Shown here piece by piece: positions 25,544-39,878 of a DNA stretch of 64,000 nucleotides (position 1 is the first letter of the stretch; each line of letters begins with the position of its first letter). Source of the DNA: Lampris incognitus (taxonomy: Eukaryota > Chordata > Actinopteri > Lampriformes > Lampridae); NCBI RefSeq assembly GCF_029633865.1, contig NC_079214.1, forward strand, positions 24,031,373 through 24,095,372. Reading direction: 5' to 3'. A model generated the notes under the pieces. That model saw only the letters and a program-made list of their open reading frames with translations, was not told the DNA's origin and did no database searches. Position numbers and translations under genes: made by a program.

Positions 25544-27062
25544 ATGGATTCGTACGGCGTTCCAGCTCCACGGATGGACTGGGAATCGGCGAACTTACCT
25601 GAAGCATGGAGACGATTTCGACAAACAACGGAGCTAATGTTCAAGGGCCCCCTGCGCGGGAAGAACGAAGAGGAGAAATACAGCTACCTCCTGCTCTGGA
25701 TAGGGGAAAAAGGGCGCGATGTGCACAACACTTGGACACTCAGCGAACAAGCCAAGAAGCTAGAAACGTACTACGATAAGTACACTGAGTATATCACCCC
25801 CAAAGCAAACCCGATTTATGCCAGATATAAATTTCATGAAAAGATGCAGGGAGAGAGTGAATCCTTCGAACAATTTGTAACAGCTAACGCTCCTAGTCAA
25901 AGACTGTGGCTACCCAAATGCCGACGAGATGGTCAGGGACCGCATCGTGTTTGCCACCAACTCACCCAGAGTGAGAGAAAAGCTACTTAGCCAGGGAGCT
26001 GAGCTAACGCTAGAAAAAGCCATAGATGTAGCCCGCTCACACGAGCTAACAAAGCAACAGCTAAAGTCTATGGGCCAGGGCAGCACACGTGAAACGGTGC
26101 ACGCAATAGGCAGAAAGACTTACAAACCGAACGCACCCAAAGCAGCTAACGCTAACTTCAGACAAAGGGAAGGTAACGTTAGCACCGCCGCTAGGGCGTG
26201 TAGCTATTGTGGAGGGCTACACGGCGCTAAAGCCACTTGCCCAGCTAAGGGTAAACAATGCATTAAATGCAAGAAGCTCAATCATTTTGCTAAAGTATGC
26301 AAGTCTAGCTCCCAGGGACAGACAAAGTACTACCGCGGCACAGTACATGCCGTCGGAGAGAACCCAGAAGAGTACACCACTGGCAGAGAGCAGGAAGAAC
26401 TGTACTTCGACAACATTACAGTGGAGAGCACCGCTGTGGGAGAACAGACAGAGCTGTATATAGACTGCATCTCAATAGAGAACAACGGAAAGAGCAACGA
26501 GCAGGCTTACGTAGAGGTTGGAATTGGCACACCTCCACAGAAGGTAAAGTTTAAACTAGACACTGGGGCACAGGCCAATACTATTCCCACCAACCTGTTC
26601 CAGGCGCTGTTCAAAAATGTGACACTGAAACCAGCAATACACAGACTCACTGAATATGGAGGAGGCGCGCTGAGCGTGAAAGGCACATGCAAACTCAAAT
26701 GTAAGTACAGAGACAATGCAATGATGCTGGACTTTTACGTCATTGACACAAACGCCCCACCAGTCATGGCAATGAAAACATGCCGTGACCTAAACTTGGT
26801 AAAAATAGTGATGGCTGTGAGCGAGGAAAACAATGTCACATCACAGAGCATAATGGATGAGTATGCAGATGTTTTCCAGGGAATAGGAGAGTTCCCAGGC
26901 GAGTGCACCTTCCGCGTCACACCAGATGCAACGCCGGTCGTCTGCCCGCCACGCAGAATCCCCACCGCCCTACGCAGCAAACTGAGGGACGAGCTTGACA
27001 GCATGGAGAAAGGCGGCATAATCTGTAAGGTAACAGAACCCACAGATTGTATTCGCTTATAA
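25544..27062 (+). pseudogene. gag-protease of deleted gypsy element, frameshifted
   Basis: The first frame (25544 to about 25880) encodes a gag start rich in Trp and charged residues (MDWESANLPEAWRRFRQTTE). A small indel near 25880-25890 shifts the frame, and a second frame continues to 27062. It carries two zinc knuckles, CSYCGGLHGAKATC and CIKCKKLNHFAKVC, and an aspartic protease with the catalytic triad in FKLDTGAQANTIP. The last part resembles the region just before RT (DEYADVFQGIGEFPGECTF). The frame then ends where the large deletion joins the 3' end of the element. It cannot encode a polymerase. Confidence 0.85.
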
Positions 27063-27122
27063 ACGTGCTCAACGTGGTCTGTATCTCTGCAGAGAAAGCA
27101 GCACTTTTAAGAAAAAGGGAGA

Positions 27123-27315
27123 TGTAATAGTTGCTAGTAACCTTTGATTTGCTAATGTCCCTTACGGCTTTCCGTAGCGCCACAACAAAGTCACGTGATG
27201 TACGTAACAACGTCAGTCGGAATCCGGTCGGTGAATAAACACCCAGCACGAGAGCAGTCGTCCTTGCTTTATTAATGTTATAAGTTAACATAGCCAGAGG
27301 GCACAGATAATTACA
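27123..27315 (+). repeat. 3' LTR of deleted gypsy element
   Basis: Same length as the 5' LTR. It is preceded by the purine-rich AAGAAAAAGGGAGA, a plausible polypurine tract. Confidence 0.9.
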
Positions 27316-27744
27316 GCACACGTAAGATCCAACCTTTATACCTACGGTGTAAACTCAAGTCTAAAAATTCCCAGCGCTCTTTCCAAACTAAGACGCTTTG
27401 CACGCCTGGGATGTGCCTCTGTGACAGTTATAGCAGATGCTCTGAAAGTATGAACATCCACACACTGTCTACGTTTGTTAGTAGATATACATATTAAAAA
27501 TCAACAACGTTTTGGTCTATGTGACCAACTGGATCCTCTGTAAATAGCTGTGTATATTTACAGGAAAAGCAAAACACTTGGAAAATGTTTAGAAGACAGA
27601 TTTTGGTTAGAATTAACGACATGCTAACTATTGAAAATAAAGAGCTCATACAACTAAGAAATCTGTGTCTGAAAGTATGTGCTTAAACCGAATTGATGAT
27701 TTCATGGGAGCCACTAAAAAAACAATAATTAAATAACCACTAGC

Positions 27745-28192
27745 TACAGTGGCGCAATGTTTAGCGCTGTCGCCTCACAGCAAGAAGGTCTTGGGTTCGA
27801 ACCTCGGGATTGTCCAACCTTGGGGGTCATTCCAGGTCGTCCTCTGTGTGGCGTTTGCATGTTCTCCCCATGCCTGCGGTGGGTTTTCTCCGGGTGCGCC
27901 GGTTTCCCCCACCATCAAAAAAGTACGCATGTTAGGGTTAATACTTCTGTCTGTGCCCTTGAGCAAGGTATGGCAAGAGGTACTGGAGTTGGTCCCCGGG
28001 TGCTGCACGGCGGCTGCCCACTGCTCCTAGCTACACAGCTAGTATGGGTTAAATGCAGAATATCTTGATGCGTGCTCAATAATCCAGGTAAGAAAACCAA
28101 AGAAGGACGAATCAGTTCATCTGGACACAACGTTTATTGACAGATAATTTCCCTACATGGATCAATAAAGTATCTCAAAATAAATAAAAAAA
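27745..28192 (+). repeat. V-SINE (DANA/Mermaid-like), copy 2, interrupted
   Basis: A tRNA-like head with B box GGTTCGAACCTC and the V-SINE core (TTTTCTCCGGGTGCGCCGG). The tail reads CTACACAGCTAGTATGGGTT. It is interrupted at about 28061-28142 and resumes with TGGATCAATAAAGTATCTCA. The interruption is a Penelope-type 3' end, annotated separately. Confidence 0.75.
28061..28142 (-). mobile_element. Penelope-like element 3' end inserted in a V-SINE
   Basis: The reverse strand contains GTCCAGATGAACTGATTC, the same sequence found at the 3' end of the Penelope-like element (42580-42598). It sits inside the tail of V-SINE copy 2. Target duplication is short or unclear. Confidence 0.6.
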
Positions 28193-28438
28193 GCATAGGC
28201 TAAATGCTCTGATGTACAGAAAGTGTGAGTTGAAACCATTTCACACCTACCTACGTAGTAAGTCACACCTACCTATGTAGTAAGTCATGCATGTATGGCA
28301 AACCCTGTTAACATCTGTTAGCTACGGTGGACTATCCGGAATTAACATCACGTCATTGCAGATATATCATTACGTCATTGCGGATCTCTCGTCTAGCTGA
28401 TAAATGTTAAAAGGGCTTGCCATATGCATATCACTAAC

Positions 28439-28605
28439 GATCCGTACCGGTAACCCGGTTTGTTCGAATCTCAACCTCAACAACCGCGCTTACCTTGCGC
28501 CTGCGCGAGCCAACAATAACAACATGGCACACGCGTAGCAGAATACCGCACATGCGTAGAACAACGCGGCAATGCGTAGAACAAGTCGGGTTTCCGGTAC
28601 GGACC
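28439..28605. repeat. GC-rich foldback element
   Basis: 27-bp imperfect inverted repeats (23 of 27 pair) at 28439-28465 and 28579-28605 enclose CpG-rich sequence. The interior has GCGCCTGCGCGA, close to an NRF1 site, and two copies of ATGCGTAGAACAA. It may be a MITE. A splice-donor-like CTG|GTGAGT follows at 28627, so an untranslated first exon is a weaker alternative. Confidence 0.5.
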
Positions 28606-28609
28606 GGGA

Positions 28610-31871
<3,262 letters not shown>

Positions 31872-32799
31872 TGTATGCAGACTGGTCTTTCCTTCTGTAC
31901 AGTATTGAAACACACTAGAGAAAGGCAAACACCCAAGCAGTTCTCTGAGTCTACCATTCTGCAGTTAGCTGGAGGACTGGAGAGGGTGTGTAGAGAGCGA
32001 TCTGCGATGATGTGCATTTTCAGAGAGGTAATCTCCCTGCCCCCACTAACAACAACAGCTCCATCTGCCTCAATTGAAGAGCATTCCTTAAGTGCAGAAC
32101 ACCCACACACTTCCACTTCTCTGAGGTGGAAGTACTCTGTCTGACAACACAGGACGAGCAGAGAGCCTGGCGAGTACATGCAGGTGGAATCGTTTGAAAA
32201 CAGGCAGTCTCCAGTGAATCCTGATTGAGACCCCTTCTCCAAAATCTGAAAATTCTCTTTGAACTGGGCGATATTCGATTATCCAGTAGCAGATGATAAT
32301 TTGCTTTGATGTGTCAAAGCTAATGATTAATGCTTGCCTGCAAGGCACACTTTCACAGAAGTGTGCATACAGTCAAGTTGTCAATACACGCTGTAGCTTA
32401 GTGATGGATTATAACTGAAAAAGCTGAGTATTTTGTCCAGTGTTCATGAGGAGTTGTTAGCCTCAGCAGTTCTAGAATCACAGAAAGTAAGTCAAAGCTG
32501 GGTCACGGTAATTACAGTAGAATTACCAAAGCAATAAAGTAAAAGAGTGTATTTTTGCATTATTCCACCCCTAAACTAGAAGAGTGCAATCAATAGAGTG
32601 CAAATCTCCTCCAAGTGTATCGCCTCTTCTCTGGTCCTCGGACTTGGTGACAAACCACCCCTTTTTTCGCCTACCGGGAGATGGGAAAATACGGAGGCTC
32701 TGCCTACGTATCGCCCCTTTTCCATTTCTCGGATTTAGGTGAAAAACCAGCTGAGGAGTTAGCACCCAATTGCAGTATAAAACAGATTTTTTCAAAGGC

Positions 32800-32925
32800 T
32801 TTCAGTCACCACAACCCCAAGATATCCTTGATCATGCAGTCATAGTAACCGTGTATTATTAGGCTGACAGGCCCAGTAGTATGCGAGATTAGCAGCAGAC
32901 AGATACACACACACACTGACAGAAA
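32800..32925. repeat. diverged direct repeat, copy 1
   Basis: Shares CAGTCATA, then AGGCTGACAGGCCCAGTAGTA and GAGATTAGC, followed by a CA tract, with 34038-34165 in the same orientation. The pair brackets a 1.1-kb block and may be the ends of an unrecognised element. Confidence 0.4.
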
Positions 32926-33111
32926 AACCAGTGTTTTTCCTGCCATTATGACTTTTTTTTTAGTGCCCAAGTTGATTCAGCGGGAAATACGGGGGGAAAA
33001 AATAATATGCAGTGCTCAAAGCCAAAAAAATCTACCTAATAAAAACGTTTTGCCTGTCAGTCTATGTTGTAAAGCCTCCTTAGGCGGACCCTCGCACGAA
33101 TGCAACCAAGT

Positions 33112-33386
33112 TTAGCGTAACAATGTAACGACCATGGATGTGTAGACTCGCTAGCCCTTGGCTAACAGGTCAGACCCTTTAGTTGACCGGTTAGTGCAGT
33201 CGCCCATGGTGCGGGGAACCCAGGTTCGATTCCCAGCTGCCACAAATGTAGCGAGAATTCAGGGGGCAGCCGGGAATCAAACCCCGCACCACGGGTGACT
33301 GCGCTAACCAGTCAACTAAAGGATCCGTCCTGTTAGTCAAGGGCTAGTGAGTCTACACATTCATGGTTGTTACACTGTTACGCTAA
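33112..33386. repeat. foldback element with tRNA-like arms
   Basis: Two inverted arms of about 125 bp (TTAGCGTAAC at 33112 and its complement ending at 33386) are separated by about 20 bases. Each arm holds a tRNA-like segment. The left arm has GGTTAGTGCAGTCG and the B box GGTTCGATTCC on the plus strand; the right arm has the same on the minus strand (B box changed to GGTTTGATTCC). A diverged piece of the arm recurs at about 54990-55016. Confidence 0.75.
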
Positions 33387-34037
33387 CTAATATGAACTTG
33401 TACTTCCCAAAAAGAAAAGGTTTGCTATGTGTGACCATTTTGGTCTGACCCTAACAAAGCAATTTGCAAATTCACCAGTTAAGGGCCACCAAAGTTGAAC
33501 TTCATGCGAAGCGAAGATGCAAATTTCCTGTGCTGCCGGGAGCGAATGTTTTATTTGTCCCTTCGCTTGCATAGAATGGAAGTGAACGGGAGGTGAATAT
33601 TTGCCATTGTTAACTTTGCACATGTGTGACCATAGCCTAAAGCTAGGCAAACCTTTTATGCTTGTACATGTGTGACTCACATCTACTGTTGACTCAGATC
33701 GGGCAGCCACAAGAATAGGCAACACTTCCTGTTTTAACTGCCACCCAGAGGAAGTGTTTCCTTTATAACATGCACATTTTTTGGATTACCAAAATTCTTT
33801 TAATAACTTTCGATCATGTCGCTGCCCGATGTGAGTCATGCATGTGTGAGCATAAACGGTTTATCCAGCTCTGTCGATGCCCGATCTAAGTCAACTGTGT
33901 GCATGCGTGCGCTTGTGCAACTCACATCTACGATTGACTCAGATCGGGTGCTACAGAGAGCAGCATTGGTTGAGCGCGCTAGAGACTGAATGAAGAGAGG
34001 GAGCGGCAGTAGCGAGAACAAACGTTTTTCTATGGTT

Positions 34038-34141
34038 TTGATTCACTGCAACCACGAGACGTTCTTGTTCATACAGTCATAAATGTGCACAAAAAATGCC
34101 AGGCTGATAGGTCCAATAGTATGAGAGATTAGCTGTGGACA

Positions 34142-34165
<24 letters not shown>
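34038..34165. repeat. diverged direct repeat, copy 2
   Basis: The partner of 32800-32925, running into a (CA)n tract at 34142-34202. Confidence 0.4.

Positions 34166-34202
<37 letters not shown>
34142..34202. repeat. (CA)n microsatellite
   Basis: About 30 uninterrupted CA units. Confidence 0.95.
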
Positions 34203-34207
<5 letters not shown>

Positions 34208-34351
34208 ACCAAATGCAATAACAACCAATCTTAAACAAATACAGCATTAACTTGTGCTATACTTCCATCTCTCCGAGCCGCTTTCTGTTGGTGTTTTTCT
34301 GGTCAACTGGGGGGGGGGGGGGGGTTCAAATCTAACATCAATATATCTAAT

Positions 34352-34416
34352 ATGACAGTTCAACTAAATTCATAGTGATCTATAATAGATCACTATGAAT
34401 TTGGTTGAACTGTCAT
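34352..34416. repeat. hairpin palindrome 1
   Basis: 30-bp arms (29 of 30 pair) with a 5-base spacer ATAAT at 34382-34386. It abuts palindrome 2 with no gap. Confidence 0.9.
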
Positions 34417-34491
34417 AAAAGATGCTACATGTAAGGTTTCATCATAAATAGATCATCTATTTATGATGAAACCTTACATGTAGCATCTTTT
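34417..34491. repeat. hairpin palindrome 2, perfect
   Basis: 37-bp arms that are exact reverse complements around a single base at 34454. It starts at the base after palindrome 1 ends. Confidence 0.9.
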
Positions 34492-35984
34492 AGCTTTTAA
34501 TCTGTAGTACAGTGTGGTGCTCATTAGGATTGAGTATATGATTTCCTTTGAACTCCTGTAAATTGAGAGCGAATTGCTGAGGTCTGCAGAGTTTGTGCTG
34601 CTCATTTACTCTCAATATGCATAAGCCTACATGGCTCCTGTGCTTCTTGTTCCTGTTTCTAAATAATCAGTTTTTCTCAGCTTAGTAAATATTCATAAAA
34701 TCTATTCACCGCTGCATCCTCTCTTTGGCACTCTGCAGTGCTCTGCTTAATGTAAATTAACAAACACTGTAAGTCATAGCACATGAATCTTTTATGACCT
34801 TGGGAGACAGATAAAATAAAAGACAAAAGAGTCTCTGCTTCAAGTGCACACAGCATCTCTTGGATGTATCAGATGTCAGTCAGACAGAATTATTTCTGGT
34901 TGGGATGCTAAACTGTGCTGCCCTGATTTGCTAGCAGGTACTGATGGGAGGACCCTCAAGTGGGGAAGTGCACTTGCTACATGCAGATGAGAGGGCATTA
35001 TGACAAGCCAGCATGAGTGGCATATCCAAGACACTTTTAATGAGATGGCCATGGTGGGATTTAGATTTATCTTGGGTCAGTTTTTGGAAGGACAGGAGGA
35101 GTATTGGCTAAGTCATGGCAGGCGCCATATCCCTCATTTTGCTTTAAAGCAATCAATAGCTTGAAACAGTGATACCTTAGAAAATACATGCATGCATACA
35201 TACATACATACATACATACATACATACATACATACATACATACATACATCAGAATCAGAAACACTATGTCCTTTCATTTCATTTCATGCGCTTGCGCACA
35301 TGAAATGAAACAAAACATAATTTCTCCCAGCCCACAGCAGTGCAACACAAAGACAAAAACACATATCCAAAAACTAAAAGAACTACAAGAACACATATAT
35401 CCAAACTAACACCTATATCTAAACTAAAAAAAATCACTGTCCAGGAGAACGATCGCCAGCCAAGATGACTGTTTGAACTGCCGGTCTGCATGGGCTAGCA
35501 GTTGGCTTAGCCTGCCCCGCTTCCGCGTCCCGTCAGACCTCCCTCGGTGTTTCCTCTTCGGGCACAGCTCCAGGCAGGGCCCTACATACATACATACATA
35601 CATACATACATACATACGTACATACGTACATACACAAACACATTGAAATATGTTAATACTATAGCATGCTAAGTTGTTTTTTTTTTTAATCTTGAAAGCT
35701 ATAACTTATCTCAAAATGAAAAATGAAAAAACAACAGCCAGGTTTATTATTGCTCCTTATTCAAGATGATACTTTTAGGACATTAACGTCAGGATAAGTA
35801 TAGCTAAACACTTCCCCAACCCCACCTGCTGCAGTCTGTGCACGCCTCCAGCCTGTTTTCACATCCCAAATGTTTGTTTGTGAAGTGATCAGAAGTGATC
35901 ACATGCTTGTGTTATAAACTGGAACTCTTTGGATCAGCACCATTCAAAATGATATTATTAGCCCAAAGATTGTTTGTAGCCATA

Positions 35985-36031
<47 letters not shown>

Positions 36032-37046
36032 ATGCTTTTATATCTATCAGTGAGAATTGCTTGGAATTATGGGACTTCATGAGTCCCGTCAAACTGACAG
36101 GTCCTGGAAAGTGTCCTGTGGATGCTTTCTTCAGCTAAAGCAAATATGTATCATCTAGGATAATTGAGAAAGAACAGATGACCAGCTTGCAGCTTTTAGG
36201 CAGGGGACACATTTGGAAATATATAGGAATTGCTGGAGGCTATTCCTTGTGACTTGTATGAGAGCACCTACAGTGTGTTTAAATTTAAATTGGACATCAG
36301 CGGAACAGCCAAAAAAAAAGCTGGTGTGTCATCAGGGTTTTCAAGTGTGCAGCAATGATCACAGCTGTTTTATTGAATTATTCTCATGACACCATCAGAG
36401 GGCTCAGAAGTAAGTTTTGGCATTTCAGAAGAAGACTCCCCACTGAGTCTTCTCAACACCATGAAATTTAGACTTACTTACCCATTGCTACTCAGTACTT
36501 GCAGACACATTTATATCCAGTTCAAAACGTTTCACAATTTCTGTCAACTCATATGAAACAGCCTGCACAGCAGTTAAGGAGCTGAATTGCTGCAAAAATC
36601 TGATCATAAACTTAATTGTATTAATAAATGTGGGATTAAGGGATGCTGACCTTGCTGGTTTGTTATGAACCTTTGGAAAGTGAAGCAGAGATTAGGCTTT
36701 GGTTTGGGGGAGCAAACGTGGTCAACCTGGTTCTAATTCAGCATCCTACCTCTCTCTCTATGTCTGAGCAGATGCAGGGTTAGCCTCTCGACTGGACCTG
36801 AGTGGCAGTAATGCAACATTGGAGTTAGCCTCTTTGTATCAGCAAGCACTAATATAGATTCTGTCAGGTAGTTATGCCAAAAGCAAAGTTTGACATATGA
36901 CTACCAACCGTATCTACATACCTCTATAGGATACATCCTATGATACATCTTATGATCTCATGACATCATATAAACAATAACATCTGATCATGAATCCATA
37001 GTTACCAAAGTAAACTTAATAGATGTGACCTCAAACCCACAACACC
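34492..37046. other. intergenic sequence with a repeat block and microsatellites
   Basis: No gene is recognised. It contains a (CATA)n tract at about 35188-35249, a repeat block (35250-35582), a second (CATA)n at about 35583-35633 and (CA)n at 35988-36027. The remainder is AT-rich, unique-looking sequence. Confidence 0.5.
35250..35582 (+). repeat. interspersed repeat S, copy 1, inside a (CATA)n tract
   Basis: It begins CAGAATCAGAAAC and contains CACAGCAGTGCAACACAAAG and CTGCCGGTCTGCATGGGCTA. It is shared with 51671-52440. (CATA)n lies on both sides, as if the block inserted into the microsatellite. Confidence 0.6.
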
Positions 37047-37504
37047 AGACGGACATCAGGGTGGCGTTGCAGTCTATTCCGTTGCCTACCAACATGGGGA
37101 TCACTGGTTCGAATCCCCGTGTTACCTCCGGCTTGGTCAGGTGTCCCTACAGACACAATTGGTTGTGTCTTTGGGTGGGATGCCAGATGTGGGTATGTGG
37201 CCTGGTCGCTGCACTAGCGCCTCCTCTGGTTGGTCGGGGTGCCTGTTCAGAGGGGAGGGGGAACTGGGGGGGGAATAGCGTGATCCTCCCACGCGCTATG
37301 TCCCCCTGCTGAAACTCCTCACTGTCAGGTGAAAAGAAGCAGCTGGTGACTCCACATGTATCGGAGGAGGCATGTGGTAGTCTGCAGCCCTCCTCGGATC
37401 GGCAGAGGGGGTGAAACAGCGACCGGGATGGCTCGGAAGAGTGGGGTAATTGGCCGGATACAACTGGGGAGAAAAGGGGGGAAAATTCCAAAAAGAAAAA
37501 AAAT
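37047..37504 (+). repeat. tRNA-derived SINE, family A, copy 6
   Basis: A full-length copy with B box GGTTCGAATCC. The A-rich tail ends at a 10-bp target duplication CCACAACACC (37037-37046 and 37505-37514). Confidence 0.85.
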
Positions 37505-37514
37505 CCACAACACC

Positions 37515-39123
37515 TTACCTCCTCCACATGGTGTAGGCTGGCTTTCCAGCCTCACAGTTCAGTTGAGTTTATAGAAATGTAATTTTTTCAAATGCATCCA
37601 CTGAATTTCTCCATGTTAGCAGAAGGAGTGCAACATTATAAAGAGTAATGTTGTTGTTGTTTAGAAAAACAAAACACACACACACACAATATGTTCCGGG
37701 TATGAAGACAATCTCTTGCGAGAACCGCAAATTGCTGGTTTATGTCCGCTCAAATCATAATCCCTGTCTTCCCATAATTGCTTTAGTTTTTGCATACTAA
37801 ATAAATCATTCCTCAGTTGTTCATCTTCACCTATGATGCCAAGGAGATGTTTATGCCTTTGTCTTCCAAAAGTGGAATAATTAAGTTATATACGTTTACT
37901 CATAATCACTGCTGCCATTATGTGGTTACCCCGTCAAGTACACTGTTCTTGCACAAGCTATCTTTTTATCCTGCCAGGATATGTCTGGGCATTGGGCTGT
38001 CTCAAAATGTGGGGGCTTACCCTAGCCACTAGTTGAGGTTTTTGGGCGGTGGCTACACATTATAAGTTGCGCCCAAAAGTAAAGATGCTAAATAATACAA
38101 AAAAAATCTAGGTGCCATCAGATCATTCAAACCATTCTTCCTTTCTATACCATCCATCTATCCATCCATCCATCTTCCAAACCACTTATCCTGCTCTCAG
38201 GGTTGCGGGGATGCTGGAGCATATCCCAGCAGTCATTGGGCGGCAGGTGGGGAGACACCCTGGACAGGCCGCCAGGCCATCACAGGGCCCTTTCTACACC
38301 TTCCAAGTTAATTTATTGCTACTTTCTTGAGAAACTGCTTCATCATACCTCGTTCCTATGCGTGGTTCATGTAAATCAAACACAAGATGATCTTACGGAG
38401 TCAGTATCTGTGTCAGAACATCTGACACTATGAAAAGCTTTGACAGTGCCAGTTTCCTGTGTTCAATAAGCTGTTCTGTCTGGGTTCGTTTTCAGGCCAA
38501 TGTTACTAGCTCCTGAATTGGCTACCACCTGTGACAGCTGAGCATCCAAAGTTACCTTCAAATGGAGGGCTGTGCCACACGTCCCTCCCTTTGACGATAT
38601 TTTAAAACTTAAGGCTGCACCTCACTGGAGCTCAGAGCATCCTTTCAACCTGGTCGCTCAGTTCTGTCAGAGAGAATAGCAGTGCTGCCATCACAATGCT
38701 CCTGGAGCATATGTGTGGCTTCGGGCCTCCAAGATGGAGATGGGCTGGTTGGAACCACCGACTGCATAAAAACATGGATGTGGCATCTGTAACAAGCTGC
38801 GAGTTTGCATGTATGCTTGCTGCCATCTTGTCGGATCTAAATTTGGGCAATGATGTGGAGCTGAGGTGGGACCCACATCAGATTCATACGCAACCTAGAA
38901 CTAGAGACTAGAGGTGATTCAATATAGGGCCAATGCCCATGCCAAGTTTGAGAGGGCAAGGGATGCCAATGAAATGCCAGATTTTTTTTTTTTACGTCAG
39001 TGTTTTCCAAGACCATCCTCAGGTATCCCCTGTCCTGTAGATTTTCATTGTTACACTGCATAGGTATAGCCCTGTTTGTACTTACTCAATCAGCACTTAA
39101 TTAAGTCAAGATTTAGCACACCC
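37515..39123. other. intergenic sequence
   Basis: No gene is recognised. It contains a truncated V-SINE tail (38151-38290) and otherwise unique-looking AT-rich sequence. Confidence 0.5.
38151..38290 (-). repeat. V-SINE tail, copy 3 (5'-truncated, inverted)
   Basis: (CATC)n followed by the reverse complement of the tail found in copies 4 and 6, including CAGCAGTCATTGGGCGGCAG and GGACAGGCCGCCAGGCCATC. Confidence 0.75.
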
Positions 39124-39434
39124 GGGGCTTTGTGTATCAATCGTTACTATATGGTCAAATTTGTTCGTACACACCCATTGGCTTTTTCTAGCCCTGAAGT
39201 TTGTCTCAGAGACCAGTGAACCCCTGAATTTAGACACCGATTGGCTAACACTGATGTCTTTGCGGGCCTGGGTGATTGCTCATTGCAAGAGGTAGACAAT
39301 AGATGTTAGGAGTAAGGAATCACAAATAACCATCATGCTTTGCTTCTGACTGTCAGACCATCTTGAGGGCGAAAAAATTCCATGGGTGTGTACGAACAAA
39401 TGTGCCCATAGTAACGACTGATACACAAGGCCCC
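39124..39434 (-). repeat. MITE-like element, family M, copy 2
   Basis: Terminal inverted repeats of about 60 bp start GGGGCTTTGTGTATCAATCG on the plus strand and GGGGCCTTGTGTATCAGTCG on the minus. Both contain TTTGTTCGTACACACCCAT. The interior matches 20440-20728. There is no coding capacity. Confidence 0.65.
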
Positions 39435-39488
39435 TGGTTATATGATTATAGCTATATAATATGGTTATAACATGTTTGGATAAGTAAC

Positions 39489-39878
39489 AAAAATTGGGCG
39501 GCACAGTAGCGCGGCAGTTAGCGTGGTTGCCTCACAGTAAGAAGGTCCTGGGTTCGAGCCCCGGGGTAGTCCAACCTTGGGGGTCGTCCCGGGTCGTTCT
39601 GTGTGGAGTTTGCATGTTCTCCCCATGTCTGCGTGGGTTTCCTCCAGGGGCTCCGGTTTCCTCCCACAGTCCAAAGACATGTAGGTCAGGTGAATCGGCC
39701 ATGCTAAATTGTCCCTATGTGTGTGGGTGTGGGTGGGTGTATGTCGGCCCTGTGTGACAGTCTGGCGGCCTGTCCAGGGTGTCTCCCTGCCTGCCGCCCA
39801 ATGACTGCTGGGATAGGCTCCAGCATCCCCGCAACCCTGAGAGCAGGATGAGTGGTTCAGAAAATGGATGGAATGGAT
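39489..39878 (+). repeat. V-SINE (DANA/Mermaid-like), copy 4, full length
   Basis: Head with A-box-like CAGTTAGCGTGG and B box GGTTCGAGCCC, core TGGGTTTCCTCCAGGGGCTC, and a tail ending CAGCATCCCCGCAACCCTGA then ATGGATGG. An 11-bp target duplication GGATAAGTAAC is at 39478-39488 and 39879-39889. Confidence 0.85.

Larger units (their letters stand above)
25318..27315 (+). mobile_element. internally deleted Ty3/gypsy LTR retrotransposon
   Basis: LTRs at 25318-25510 and 27123-27315 are each 193 bp, start TGTAAT, end ATTACA, and differ at five positions by eye. A 5-bp target duplication GCACA is at 25313-25317 and 27316-27320. A candidate primer-binding site TGGTGTCAGAG starts right after the 5' LTR. 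The interior encodes gag, a nucleocapsid and a protease, then stops at the start of reverse transcriptase. RT, RNase H and integrase are missing. The whole element is 1,998 bp. Confidence 0.9.

Noticed and set aside
33180..33240. Possible tRNA gene (B box GGTTCGATTCC)
   Set aside because: No complete cloverleaf could be drawn, and the segment is mirrored in a foldback. It is a tRNA-derived repeat.
35188..35633. CRISPR-like periodic repeats
   Set aside because: The periodicity is a CATA microsatellite interrupted by one interspersed repeat; there are no spacers.
38632..38911. Overlapping short frames on both strands
   Set aside because: No domain or splice context was found on either strand.
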